In this document: positions 23,120 through 35,507 of the stretch, piece by piece | Layout: each line of letters opens with the position of its first letter | Position numbering within the stretch: the stretch's first letter is position 1 | From: Rhabditoides inermis | Taxonomy: Eukaryota; Nematoda; Chromadorea; Rhabditida; Rhabditidae | NCBI GenBank assembly: GCA_963966185.1 | Contig: CAWZYM010000101.1 | Coordinates: 65,001-129,000, forward strand | DNA length: 64,000 bases | Direction: 5' to 3' | The notes under the pieces: model-generated | Database searches by the model: none | What the model was told of the DNA's origin: nothing | What the model saw: the letters and a program-made list of their open reading frames with translations, nothing else | Made by a program: the position numbers and the translations under genes

Positions 23120-24407
23120 TCAGAGGGCGCCGAGGTGGTCCTTCACCTGCTGCTTCGTCAGACGATGGAAACCGGACGCGTCGCACACGGCAACCTGCAA
23201 CACATTCATCCAACCGTGAAATCGATTCATAAGGTCCATGACTCGAAAGCTTTACGTTAGAATATAAAATTCAATGTTCACATTAAACCATTTTTTTAAT
23301 GAGAAAACTGTAACTGAAGATGCTCACCTCAACGTTCTCCTCGGTCATACCGACGTCAAACGACTCGCGAAGGGTGAGCAGAGCAGTGTGGATGCCGTCG
23401 TCCTTCTCCAGCGTCTCCGCAAAACTGAACTCAAACAAATGAACATTTCAGAGTACACAATACAGAATACGCAATCAATCACGGACACTCACCGCTTCTC
23501 GAGGAAGGTCTTGGCGTTGGTGTCGCTCTTTCCGAGAGCGGTCGCCTTCCACGCAAAGTAGGCGCCCTGTATACAATCGGTTTACTTGAGCAAATCGATA
23601 CGAACCAACTACTCACCGAGGGATCGGCCTGGAAGAGGAGCGGCCTGCCGGGCTGCTTGTCCCAGCCAGCAATCAGCAGAGACACTCCGAACGGGCGCAC
23701 TCCTCTGCAACAATCATGATTAATGCATGGCACGTTCTTTGGGCCATACTAAACCTAAACAGACAAACTGTCCCTCGATGAGCGCGATGCCCCCATCCCT
23801 ACTTAGTACAGACTTAGAACCCACAACATGGGAGAACAAGAACACGGTTGATTGGGGGAACGCAAAGGTCGGTGGTCGGAGCGATATGTCTACGCAAAAC
23901 ATCAAAAAAATCCATGACGCACCCCGACTGTGTGTACTCCTGCATGACGGCGGCGAGCTTGGTGACGAGCTGGGTGGTGGGAATCTCCTCGCCGTACATG
24001 AGCTCGTACTCCATCGCGATCTTGCGCGCGCGCTTCACCAGAATGCGGAAGTCGGGACCCATTCCACTAAAATCAGGCAATTAAACAAGTTCAACGGCAT
24101 ACTCGCACCTGTACACGCATCCAATGTGCTGGCTGATCTTCTCGATCTTGTTCTGAGTCTCGTGCAGCGTCGAGTCCATGTTCTCCGTGGCCAGCACAAC
24201 TCCGTCCTTGGCTGAAACGATTAAGCGAATACATATATCAACTAAAAAGCGAAATGTAAAAAAAGAACATAATTTAAAAAAAAAACACTAACCGCGAAGT
24301 CCCACCGACGGCTGTCCGTTCTTGACGGCGTTGAGGGCGTACTCAATCTGCATCAGCTTTCCCGACGGGCTGAACGTCGTCAGGGAGAAGCCGTAGTGGT
24401 CACCCAT
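23120..24407 (-). CDS. PSMA2: 20S proteasome subunit alpha-2 (PSMA2)
   Basis: This is a structural subunit of the outer alpha ring of the 20S proteasome, which gates substrate entry. The start [20 protein letters not shown] carries the alpha-subunit N-terminal signature (FSPSGKLxQIEYA). Later exons hold GPSVGLRAA-like [75 protein letters not shown], and the end [16 protein letters not shown]. About 235 residues in at least six exons, the normal length for the family. All expected blocks are present in order, so the gene looks intact. [19 protein letters not shown] is distinctive for alpha-2 rather than other alpha subunits. Confidence 0.93.
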
Positions 24408-24815
24408 CCTCTATAATACATAAACGGTTCAATAGTAATACACATATGCAATAAATGCATGCAGTCGGTCACTTTGTAGACGAAGAACACACAACAGCTG
24501 CACCACCGATGACAAAACCAAACCACATACGTAAAGGAGAAACTAAACATATAAACAATACACCATGTGAAAACTTTAACAAAATTAGTGCAACACGAGT
24601 AAGAAGTTTACAAACAACATCTCTCAAACAACAACGGCGCGCCTCTCTGTGAAGATACCGTAATCCGTGATGATTTCTTTCACTTTAAGTGTGAAATTGG
24701 TCTCAGGTGGATAAACCCGATTTCTCGTTATTCACAACAAAGTTGAAAAGTAACTACGCACAACAACGCACTATTTGTTTCCAAATACAGTATACCTAAT
24801 TTTGTTCATTTACAG
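24408..24815. other. Divergent promoter region between PSMA2 and the coiled-coil gene
   Basis: The two genes are transcribed away from each other across about 400 bp. The sequence is AT-rich with no clear TATA box. A 3' splice acceptor (tttgttcatttacag) sits directly before the ATG at 24816. Confidence 0.5.
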
Positions 24816-27476
24816 ATGCCTCGTCCGAAATCAACGCCGATCAAAAAGTCTAAAGATGAAAAGAAAGAGCTTAAACAGGTGAAAGCATGCACGAGTAAGT
24901 CGATGTTCAGTTGTTTATAGGTCGGAACTTTCCTCGCATCCCTCACAAACACCAACAGCAGCTCTTTCGATGACGGTGGAAGGCAAGCTTATGAACATTT
25001 TTATTGTTTAATGTCATGGTTCAGTTCCTGTTCCCTTTTATCGAAGCTGCGTCGCGCAGAGGCTCGCGTGAAGGAGTTGGCTGAGGAGCAGAGGAAGGAG
25101 AAGGAGGAGTGGCGGGAACAGATGGAGGAGAAGGAGCGACAGTGGCAGGAGAAGATGGAACGGGCCGAGCAGCGTCATCGAGAGGACATGGAGAAGTTGA
25201 GGGAAGAGCTCACCAAGGTACATTCCATCCAATTCCACTCCAATATACACAGCAGCCGCCCAATTTTGATCATCGCGGCGGGACCCATTTTAAATATTGT
25301 TTTGGCTGGAAAAATTCAAGAAACGAACTGTTTTAGCAACCACAAACTTTTTGAAGCACCGCATATCAAAAACTACAACGCATTGACCGTAGGAATAACT
25401 GCTAACGTACACAAACGTAATGACGAATTGTATATAGGATAGCTCATATACTGGCCACACTTTTAACACCAACAACTTCTATTACATACACGACTGTTTT
25501 TACTAAGTCATTTTTCAATTATTGAAAGCGAAAAGAGAATAACCGGGCGCGATTCGCGTGAGTTCGGTTAGGGTTCGAGTAGGGATCGGGTGCGCTCGCC
25601 ACACCCGAACCCTCACTGCAATCAAATATTATCCATCTTGAAGAGCTCAAACAACAATATTACATAGCCAACTACTGTGGGGGTTACTCAGTCACAGTTG
25701 TCTGCAAGCACGTTTGATTCCAGCGTCAAACTTGCAAAACTCGGCCAGTTTGCAGCTGCGACTGCTCGCAGACGGCGAATAGTGCGTTGCGTTGTGTGAT
25801 GGATCAATCTGCGGATCGGCAGCGCGCGGGCATGGGGTACAATTGATCCGCACAAAATACAATTTTGGACCCAACAGCGAGACAAAAATGGACGAAATCA
25901 TTTCGATCTTGATTACGTTTTGTAACGGTTGTGTTCACTTCCAGCAAACTAACTGAATTTCAGTATGGATCTCGATCGACAGAGAATTGCAACAAATGTT
26001 CAAAGTGGCGAAAAGATGATAAATACGTTGATGATTAAGAATTCGCAATTGTATTTTTATTCTCACAAGTACTGTGATTTCATGCTTACCGGGGCAATCT
26101 GCGGTATGAAAGTTTACATTACGTCAAAAACATGTTGTCCAGTAGTTTTACCGTACACGACAGAAAATTGCTGTCAAAATTTTCACTGTCAAACAGTTTA
26201 ATCTCACGTTCACATTTCCAATTAGCAAAGTTCTCATTACACCCATAAACTTAAGTAAGATTTTGGGTATGATTTTATGGAATTGAAAATCATTTGCAAG
26301 TCTATTAGAGTAGAGTTGTCCATCTTCTACAGTTAATAACTCTTTACGGAATCAATGATCTCTTACATTGGGATATATAGACATTGTGCTTTTTACCGTA
26401 TTTCGGACATGAAACCAGCAAAAACGCTAAGTTTGTATAAATATCTCGTCGTTTCGCCCTCGTCTGACCGACCGCCGATAAATCACGTACCGTGAAAATG
26501 GAATACCCTATAGCTAGCGTTAGTGGTAACGAAGTCACTTTTTGCAAGAATATGTTCATGGGTTCAATTCCCGCTCGTCACGTAAAGTTTGTCAATTTTA
26601 AAACTTCATTGAACGGGCTCTGATCATTCTCTAACCACCAAATGTTTCATGATAGCTCTTGAAACTCATTGTTTTATCATTCTTGTTTTCGAACATAACT
26701 ATGATTGAATAATCCTTGTCGACAATTCCTCTATTGTAACTAGGTTTTTCTCTCTGTCCAGACTCTCCTGTCGCGCCAAAGGGTCAGAGGTACCAACCAC
26801 CTATACCAATGAACACCTCAAGGGTTGAGGATCATGTCGCAGTGGGTTACGGTATCCAACAGTAATCCTACAGTACACTACACACTACAGTAAGAAAAAT
26901 CAATATTCTAAGCCGTTTTTACTGTTTTTCTGTTACTCTCGAGTTGCCTGTTGTCGTTATCAACTTTTTGGAACTTTCCAGAAGCTTCTACGGAAGAAAA
27001 TCAGGTGAGTATGCTAGAGATTCACCCCTACAGAGACCGCAGGGCCAGTCTGCAGTGAGGGTTCGGGTGTGGCGAGCGCACCCGATCCCTACTCGAACCC
27101 TAACCGAACCCACGCGAATCGCGCCCGGTTATTCTCTTTTCGCTTTCAATAATTGAAAAATGACTTAGTAAAAACAGTCGTGTATGTAATAGAAGTTGTT
27201 GGTGTTAAAAGTGTGGCCAGTATATGAGCTATCCTATATACAATTCGTCATTACGTTTGTGTACGTTAGCAGTTATTCCTACGGTCAATACGTTGTAGTT
27301 TTTGATATGCGGTGCTTCAAAAGGTTTGTGGTTGCTAAAACAGTTCGTTTCTTGAATTTTTCCAGCCAAAACAATATTTAAAATGGGTCCCGCCGCGATG
27401 ATCAAAATTGGGCGGCTGCTGTGTATATTGGAGTTCCAACACCACTCTCGCCGCTCAACAATTTCAGAATCGATGA
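24816..27476 (+). CDS. Short charged coiled-coil protein (80 residues)
   Basis: Exons are 24816-24878, 25047-25217 and 27468-27476. The first two are 63 and 171 bp, all joins are in phase 0, and the last exon adds only Asn-Arg before TGA. The N-terminus is basic (MPRPKSTPIKKSKDEKKELK). The second exon is one long Glu/Lys/Arg-rich helix (RVKELAEEQRKEKEEWREQM and following) with the regularity of a coiled coil. No family can be assigned from such a sequence. An AG acceptor lies immediately before the start codon, which would fit either SL trans-splicing or a 5' UTR intron. The last intron contains the 2.2-kb inverted-repeat element at 25238-27433; without it, the intron would be 49 bp. Confidence 0.6.
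25238..27433. mobile_element. 2.2-kb long-inverted-repeat element with 5-bp target duplication
   Basis: Two 383-bp arms, 25238-25620 and 27051-27433, are inverted copies. By eye I count about three mismatches. The outer ends read CTCCAATATACACAGCAG and its complement. The element is flanked by direct repeats TTCCA (25233-25237 and 27434-27438). The spacer (25621-27050) has no recognisable transposase, so it is non-autonomous, of foldback type. Removing it with one TTCCA leaves a normal 49-bp nematode intron in the coiled-coil gene. High arm identity implies recent arrival or arm conversion. Confidence 0.85.
26508..26585 (+). other. tRNA-like sequence in the element spacer
   Basis: TAGCGTTAGTGGTAACG resembles a tRNA D-arm/A box and GGGTTCAATTCCCGC forms a T-arm stem-loop with a good B box. 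The two are about 45 bp apart. The expected acceptor stem does not pair, so it is more likely a tRNA-derived relic or an internal Pol III promoter than a working tRNA. Confidence 0.45.
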
Positions 27477-27769
27477 CGAATACCGCATCTCTTATCACAC
27501 AAGCTTTACCAGTTCACTACTAATAATTCTCACATTGTTCATTTGTTATCGTTTCCGTAAATATATAAACAGTTCACATAATAAATTAGACTTTACTAAA
27601 ACGAGCTCACAATGCAGACATCATAATCATCACAGAAACAATCTTGCCCCATAAATGGGCGCAACACAACATGAAATCCTAGCAACGCGGGAACATTATT
27701 ATGGGTAAAACCTCATAGAGGGAGTAAGGGACACATGAAATGAATAAATTAGTAACCCTAGGAACCAGT
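27477..27769. other. Gap between convergent genes
   Basis: AT-rich sequence between the coiled-coil gene and HYOU1, both 3' ends facing in. An AATAAA-like string occurs near 27579 for the plus-strand gene. Nothing else is visible. Confidence 0.4.
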
Positions 27770-28409
27770 TTAGAGTTCAGTCTTCTTCTCTTCTCCTTCC
27801 CCCTTGGGAGTCTCGGGAATGGGCTCTGCGCTCTCCTCCTTCTTCGGCTCCTGCTCCGTCTTCTTCTCCTCTCTTTCGGCTTCCTTCTTCTCATCTCCGT
27901 TCTTCTTCTCCTCTTGCTTCTTCGCCTCATCAGCCGCCTTCTTCAGCTTGTCCAGATTGATGGTCGTCATCTTCTTGAACAGCGTCCTCGTCTCCCTCTC
28001 CAGAACCTTGATCTTGTTCAGCACATCCTGGGTCATCAGAGCCGGGTCCTCGTTCGCTGCCTTCTTCTCCTGCTCCTTCTCCTTCTCCGCAAACCACTCC
28101 TGCACCTTCGTCACCTGAAAACACGATTCGTCAACCACGGTTCTGTCCACCCACACCTTTTCATCACCATTATCATAAAACGACCCGAGTCACGCCGAAA
28201 TGCCTGTATGAGTCACTCCGGCAAACAGCGAGAGGCCATCGCAAAAGACGCGCCGCCTGATAAGCACACTCTATATATGCACCCCTCCCATTCCTGCACA
28301 TTCCATCCCTCCATCATACACTATGGGCTGCTGCCAGACAAAGCCCGACTCCACGCCACGGCTCAAGTCCAACACTGCACGCAACTCATTCACCACCATA
28401 TCACTCGGG

Positions 28410-28450
<41 letters not shown>

Positions 28451-31400
28451 GAGAAAGAGAAAGGGAAAGCAGAGAAACATAGAGATTTTGCAGTTCCCGT
28501 CCCGGTTCCAAGAGAAAGGATCGCGAAGCAGGTCGGCAGGCTAGAATCGCCAGCATCCGAAACAAAAACATCGTCGACACTCCCTCACCCTCCAATCCGT
28601 CAGCCCCACCAATGGACACGCTTTGTCCGTTCCCCGACTTCCCATGTGAGTCTCGCACCCGGGTGAAGCTTTATCCGAGGTGTGAGGACTATTGAGAATC
28701 GCAGAAACCAAGACGCAGTTAGTGAAAATGATATTGTATCGCTCCGATTACAAGAACGGAACTTTATTTTGTACTTTCCTAATCCTGAATTCAGCCACCG
28801 TCACCGATGACATCATCAACGAAGATGACAAGTGCTCCTCTCACCACACCCACCACTGTCCATCTCCCGTTGGCCTCGACCCATCCAGCCTCGAGCCAGT
28901 CACATACACCACCGCCGTCACCCTCTCCACCCACTCACACTCCACACATCATGACTCATCCCACGCCCACTTCTCCCACTCGCACGAAAGCACCTCCCAT
29001 CACGTCACTTCTTCTGACCACTACACCGACTCTCACACATATGACTGTACCAGTGGTGGCGGAGGATTCGGAACTTCCGACTACTAATGCCAATCTTGTC
29101 ATAATGTATAGTATAAACTATTCAAAGAGTTGTTCAACCAATCTACTCTCAACTGTCGACTCAAATCCTCACCTTCTTCTCGAACGCCTCCACATCGGTG
29201 GCGTTCCACATGGGGAACTCGCTGTCCAGCGACGACTTCGAGTTATTCAGCAGCGCCAGCGTCGAGTTGAGCTGTGACGTCATCGACTCCAGAGCCGCCG
29301 GCAGAGACTGAAACAACACTTTACACTTTTACTTCAACTCTGCCTTCCAATTCCCATGATAATCAGCTGAACTTCCCGCAAATGTTTACCAACTCTGTTC
29401 CATCTCATTCTCCTTCGTAATCCTACGATCTCTACTTCCCAAATGTCTTCCCATCGTGCACCTATATCCCAGCTCACAATTCTAATGCTTCAATTCCCCA
29501 GTCGCCCTGATGATGCCTCCCACCCACTTTGCTCTCGTCGATCCTCTTCTTCACCGGCCGCACGAGGTCCTTGATGGCGTTGAGGTTCTTGGTGAACTCG
29601 TGCGTCTTCGTGTCCACACCCGCCTCGTCCTCCAGCCAAGTGCGCACGCGCGAAGCCTGACATATCCATGCTATAATCAAATTCATTTTCTTCCACTTTG
29701 TTTTGTCTTCCATTTCGTTCGAAACCACTTTCAACCCCTCTTCTCACCTCAGCCGCCACCTTCTCCCTCTCCTCCTCAGTCGAGTACTTGACAAACTCCT
29801 CCTCCTCTCCCAGCTGGCTCGCCTCGAATGCGTACGCCTCGAGCTCGTTCTCGGCAGCCTGTCGCTCCGCCCGAAGACGCTCCTCCTTCGCAAAACGATC
29901 CAGACTGAAAAGCGGTGATCAATCCTATTCCAACCCGATCAATCCTATAGGATATCCTATGTCAATCTTATAGGATATTATACTCCTATATCAACCCAGT
30001 ACTACAGCGTTGCAACACCACAATCGTCGTCATATGCATGGTGACGTCACACTTACATGGCGGCGGCGTGTTTGACGTGCTCCTCCTCCATGGGCTGGGC
30101 GTCGCGGGCGACGCGAGTCACATTGAGCTTTACGCGAACCTCCTCTGCCACCGGCTCCTTCTTCTAAAAATGTATTTAGAATAGTTTATTCATAAATCAT
30201 AAAAGATCATGACATTTGCATACTTGCTTCTCATTCAAAAACTCACTGTTTACCGATATACAGAGCATTCTAACCCTACACGATATTCAAATAGTAAAAG
30301 AAACTGTACGAATCAAACTCGTTCGTATTCACCTTGTCCTTTTTCTTCTCTTTCTAAATGTACACATTGTTGAAACATCGCACTCCCCCCACATACCTTG
30401 GTCTCCTTCTTCTCGTCCTTTTTATCACCAGCTCCGTCAGTCTCGGTCGAGTTTCCAGCAGTCTTCGCCTCTTCGGGCTTCTCCTCTCCAGTCTTCTCCT
30501 CTGTCTTCTGCTCCTTCTCCTCGGTAGCCGGCTTCTCCTCAGTCTTCTCCTCGGGCTGCTCCTTCTTCTCCTCAGCTCCCTCCTCCTTGTCCTGCTCCTT
30601 CTCTTCTTCCTTCGGCTCTCCCTCCTCCGTCGTGGATGAGAAAAATCCAGAGATCGTGTTGGTGATAGCTAAAACATCCATCGAATCCAGAACGAAAACA
30701 GTACAGCTTGTGCTTGAACCAAAAACTAAAACACCCAAATTCCCAGAAAAAAAAACCAAAAGATGGAAACACGCTGGGAAGGAACACTCTCACAAACTCA
30801 CAATCGAATACACCACCACCACCACCATTCTTCTCTTGCCCCACAGTGTTAGGAGCTGAACAAAGGATACATTCCCCCGTCGTTCAAAACAACCCCCCCC
30901 CCCCCGCCGCCCCTCCTGATCCAGCCCATTCACAAGGATGCCTGACTCACACTCGATGACGCTCTTGGGCTTCTTCTGGATGACGGCCTCGACCTTGGAG
31001 AGCTGCACAAGGCCACTCTCGTCCAGCGAGAACGCCGCCTTCACTCCCTTGAACTCCGTCTCCTCGGGCGTCAGCTTCTCGGACAAAGTCTTGCCGAGAC
31101 CGCTCACAACAATCTCCGAAATATTGAGCGGGCCCATCAGACTGAAAATATCATGGTAAAAATTCCAACGTATCCAATCAAGACACCCTGCACACAGTTT
31201 TTAAGACAAAAAACATCAGAAATATGCGATGCACTATAATTCCCCTCTACTCACGCGAGCTGGTCCTTCTTGAAGTGCGACATGTCTCCGTAGTTGAGGT
31301 CGAAGGCAAAGTCGTCCGTGTACGAGGTGAAAGAGAGTATCTTCTTGCTGGTGGGGTAGCTAGTCTTATACTGGAACAGCTGCCTCTGGATCGCCTTCTC

Positions 31401-33680
31401 CACCACCTCGTCACTGCCCTCCTCCTGCTGCTTCGACACAAAGTTGACCTAAACACACATCCATCAATATAAATCGATACCGGCAAGCACTACCTGAATG
31501 GGGTGCAGCACGAGCTCCTTGAGGTGGAACGGCTTCACCTTGAAGCCCTTGGACAAGTGCGCGGCCTGGAATCAATCGATAAACCAATCGATATATCAAT
31601 GGCGCTCACCTGGAACAGAGCGCCCATGGCGGCGGCCTCGTCCGTGTTGAGGAAGCGTCCAATCTCCTTGCTGCCGATCGCCTTCTGCACCTGTTCCTGC
31701 ACCTTCGGAACGCGGGTGCCCGCGCCCATCAGAACAACCTGGTCCACCTGCAACCAGCAGTATAAACTATCATAATGCACACTTTGAAAGAATCACACAT
31801 TCTGCGCGTTGTCTCAATCTGTTCCGTGAGACTGTGCTGGTATTGTGCTACCGCACCTTCTCCACGTCGACTCCAGCCATGGCGAGGGCGTCGTAGATGG
31901 GCTGCTGCATGCGCTCCTCCAGACCCGCCATCAGCGCGTTCAGCTCGTCGCGCGTCACGTGGATGCGCATGTCCTGCAACACATATACACCTTCGATTAA
32001 AATAACGAAACAACATTCAATTCGTAGTGCCACTGTAGTATGTGATATTTGTTCAACTAACTATGAATGTCGTCAGGCAAACCTAAAAGTTATGATCCAC
32101 AATCTGCGTGCAAACTTTCACATTTCTAGTAGAAATATAGCCTGCGCCAGTCTGCGATAGTTTTCGATCTACCTCGCTTGCAGTTCGAAACACGGCGCCA
32201 TAACCGTCTGCTGCCTCTCTTGTTTTGCGTGCTATTGCCGAGAGCTGACTCTCCGTCTTCCTCTGATCTACCCCACCGCGCGCAACTTATTGCGAGCATA
32301 GCCATAGAACTACATAATTGTTATAAAAAGATAAATTATTGCGAGCATACAACCACATAATTGTTGTAAAAAGATGATCTCTCCCCTGCACGCACCTTCT
32401 CCTCGTGCACCGACTCGATCTGCGCGTAGTGGTCGGCGTTGGCCGAGAGCACCTGCTTGACCCGCTCCGCCTCCTTCCACAGCTTGGCCATGGCGCGCGC
32501 GTTCGTCGTCACGTCAGTCTCCGTCTTGAGCGTCGCGCGCACCTTCTCGATCAGGTGGTCGCGCAGCCGCACCGTCAGCTCCAGACCGCCCAGCGTGCGG
32601 TCAAAGCCCACGCCCAGCACCGTCATGCGCGGCTCCTTGCCGTACTTCTCCTGCAACGACGAGTCGATATGCGAACGTATGCTGACAACGATATACGAAA
32701 AATCGATAACACCAACCTTGACCAGCTTGAACTCGACGAGAGTCGCCACCGTCTTCTGCGCGCCCATGTCGTAGACGAGCAGCGTCTGTCCCTCGTCGGT
32801 GATCTCCTTCCGCCTGAACACTCCATGCGACAGCGCGGCCGCCGATCCGTCAGCCACCAGCTGCAGCAGGTTCAGCTTGGCGATCTTGGCGGCCGTGGCG
32901 AGCGCCGAGCGCTCCGCCTGGTTCCAGTACGCCGGGATCGTGATCACCGCGTCCTGCAAACGTATGCATATCGAGTAATTATTATATTATGATGTTTCGA
33001 TATTGTTACGATGAATGCGGTTGATTGCGTACCTTGACGGGTTGCTCGGCGAAAGCCTCGGTGACGTGTTTGATGTCGGCGAGGGTCATGGCTAGGAGCG
33101 TCTCCACGGAATATTTCTCGTCGCCCACAGGGAACACCACCTGGCTGTTGTTCGGGTTCGTCTCCATCTTGATCTGAACAAAATTATTATATAAATATGT
33201 GCGCATTATACCGGTAGACATGTATAGTAATACATAAAGAACATAGTTGTCACAACAAACCTGCGGGAACCGTTGCCTGTACTGCTCGACGATTGGGTGA
33301 TCGGCGGGCTTGGCGAGCAGGTCGAGAATGTTGCCGTAGACAGTCTGCGGGAAGCGCACCTGCAGCGCCAGCGCTGCGTCCGAGAACACACTGAAACGAG
33401 TATGATATGATCATACGTTTCCCGGAGACGTACCGCTCTCCGTTGCGGATGGAGAGGAGGTGGGGCGACTTGCGGCGGCTCTCCTTGTTGAGCACAATCT
33501 CCATGGGCACGCCCGGCTTGACCAGGCCGACCTTGATGAACTGCGTGCCGAGGTCGATCGACATCGCGCCGAACTGCGCATCTGCAGGAGGAAGGTGAAC
33601 GCGGACAGGTGAATGAGCCGCTTACCTGCTCCGCGCAGAAGCAGCACGCTTACTGCGAACAGTAAGACGAGGGTCTTCAT
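27770..33680 (-). CDS. HYOU1: Hypoxia up-regulated protein 1 (HYOU1/Grp170), ER Hsp110-family chaperone
   Basis: HYOU1 is an ER-lumen chaperone and nucleotide-exchange factor for BiP. A signal peptide ([20 protein letters not shown]) precedes the Hsp70 nucleotide-binding domain, seen as [52 protein letters not shown], and [16 protein letters not shown]. The beta-domain part ([19 protein letters not shown]) is followed by a long Glu/Lys-rich loop (about 30380-30640), then the C-terminal helical domain ([47 protein letters not shown]). Over a dozen exons; no break seen. The end is GEEKKTEL, a variant of the KDEL-type retrieval signal. The intron at about 28118-29172 contains an opposite-strand reading frame, and another (about 31985-32390) holds a repeat copy. 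Confidence 0.93.
28692..29087 (+). CDS. His/Ser-rich small protein nested antisense in a HYOU1 intron (candidate)
   Basis: The open frame ends at 29087 and encodes [50 protein letters not shown] and a Gly-rich end ([13 protein letters not shown]). An acceptor (ctgaattcag) at 28794 suggests the real coding exon starts there with [18 protein letters not shown], joined to an unseen upstream exon. A TATA-like string (ctatatatgc) occurs at about 28270. His/Ser/Gly-rich short proteins of this look are common in nematodes, often of unknown function. The 131-residue frame could be chance in a CAC-rich intron, but the orderly His-Ser periodicity argues against that. Confidence 0.4.
   Translation: MRIAETKTQLVKMILYRSDYKNGTLFCTFLILNSATVTDDIINEDDKCSSHHTHHCPSPVGLDPSSLEPVTYTTAVTLSTHSHSTHHDSSHAHFSHSHESTSHHVTSSDHYTDSHTYDCTSGGGGFGTSDY
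32130..32345 (+). repeat. Interspersed repeat family R3, copy 1
   Basis: It contains cgatagttttcgatctacct, gagctgactctccgtcttcc, tctgatctaccccaccgcgc and aacttattgcgagcatag. The same strings occur at 50165-50310 (+) and 53575-53750 (-). All copies are in introns. No coding potential. Confidence 0.75.
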
Positions 33681-34238
33681 ACTGCAATGAGAGGCTCACT
33701 GAATGTACAAACACGAATACAAACACACACACGCGAGCGAGTAACTGGTGAATGGGAATGAAGGACACGTCTCACTCGACTAGCCCACACATATTCCACG
33801 TGTACAATGGACGAGAGTCGAATAGCGTGCGGCTGCGAGCGAAGCGCGGAACATTCGAGACGCGTCCAGTGTTGAAGGTTCGAACGATAGTATGCAAATT
33901 AACACCGGTATGAATAGAATAAACACGCTTGACCCGGAGAATGTAATAAAACAAACAAGCCAGCTCCCTGGAACGACCGGCTAAGCTGACGTAGCCCAGA
34001 GTGCACAACAAAACACCACACACCACACACCACTATTCTCGAAAATCCATTTTTAATCCAATGTGATGTGATTTTTCAGTGTTTTACACAAAGAAAGATG
34101 TAAATAAAGAAACGTTTTATTTCGCTTATTTACAACTAGTAAGTTGTTGTGTAGCGTTGTTTCAATACTGCCTTCACACAGCAATAATCGCCTCTTATCT
34201 TCGTCTTGCTGTTCTATTTCAATGCGCAATTCTATCTT
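33681..34238. other. HYOU1 upstream region and gap to the next gene
   Basis: HYOU1 promoter DNA is expected in the first few hundred bases. An ACAC-rich run lies at about 33718-33735 and a CACAC run at about 34010-34030. No clear ER-stress element was identified with confidence. Nothing else coding. Confidence 0.4.
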
Positions 34239-34661
34239 TCAATTAAATTTTAGTTTTGTCCAGGTAGGAGGATAGAAATCATCGGGATAGAATCCCTCCA
34301 AGGCCCCTGGATATCGCTCGTATTTTGCATTGTAGAAGACCCGTCGCCCGCGGGACAAATAGCCCATCCAATACCCGTACGAAGAAGCTGACGCTGAACA
34401 AAACTCTTCACATTCGACCAAAGTAGACACACTACCTGTGATGATAACTTGATCACATATCTCTGAGGATATGATCCAGTCGATATGCGATGGAAGAGAT
34501 CGATCGTTCGAAACCACTGTCACACTGAAACCTCTGTTGGATGTTCTTTCATCTCTTTCTCACTTCCATAATGACTTTGGTCGATCGCTGAATACTGAAG
34601 ATGACCACTGAGGATCGTTACTGAAGAGCAACACGCGAGACGATTGAGTTGATGGACCTGA

Positions 34662-34760
<99 letters not shown>

Positions 34761-34904
34761 TTTCTTTACCTGGATAATCCGCTGTCACTTCCTGTACTGC
34801 TTTCACTATGAAATCTTTCCTTGAAGGCTCGTGAACAGACGATTTTTCAAAGTCTCCTCTTCTGATGTGAACACATACACTGAAAGAGTAGCAAAGTGAA
34901 CACG

Positions 34905-34937
<33 letters not shown>

Positions 34938-35459
34938 GGAGAGAGAGAGAGACTCACTGCCAGTCGTTCTTGCGTAGTTCGGGTATGAGTTTCAGTCCCT
35001 TCATTCTAGTCTCCTCACCTACCATCACTCTATGAAGGATAGCATCTTTCGACACATTTCCATAGAGCGCATACTTGTAAGACTAAAACCACACATATAT
35101 ATCACCAATATAACGAAAACACAACTACCTGTAAGTACCTCACGTGCACGTCACTAATCAACGCGTCTGAATCCATAATACTATAATCGTAATATCGACA
35201 ACAATCCATATCCGGAGCAGAATGGAATAATCCGTATATCCAGTTCTGCAAAAGGAACTGAGAGAGAGAGAGAGAAACTCACCGCTATTCTCCTTCTGAT
35301 AGGATACTGCACGACTCCGATTCCATCCAGTAGATTCGGCATCGTTTGTCCGAGTTTCTCCAACACCCGATGGTCATGATTGTCATGTCCTATAACGGGG
35401 ATCCTGAAAAAAAGAACTATAACATTGATAATCTTCATGATAATCACATAAAACAGCAA

Positions 35460-35507
<48 letters not shown>

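Noticed and set aside
25965..26201. Open frame in the foldback spacer as transposase
   Set aside because: Only 78 codons, no catalytic motif and no similarity to any transposase family I know.
26508..26585. Functional tRNA gene in the foldback-element spacer
   Set aside because: A and B boxes are fair, but the ends cannot pair into an acceptor stem and no anticodon arm is convincing.
34664..34756. (TA)n run read as a coding Tyr/Ile repeat
   Set aside because: It lies between a good donor and acceptor of the fucosyltransferase-like gene and is intronic.
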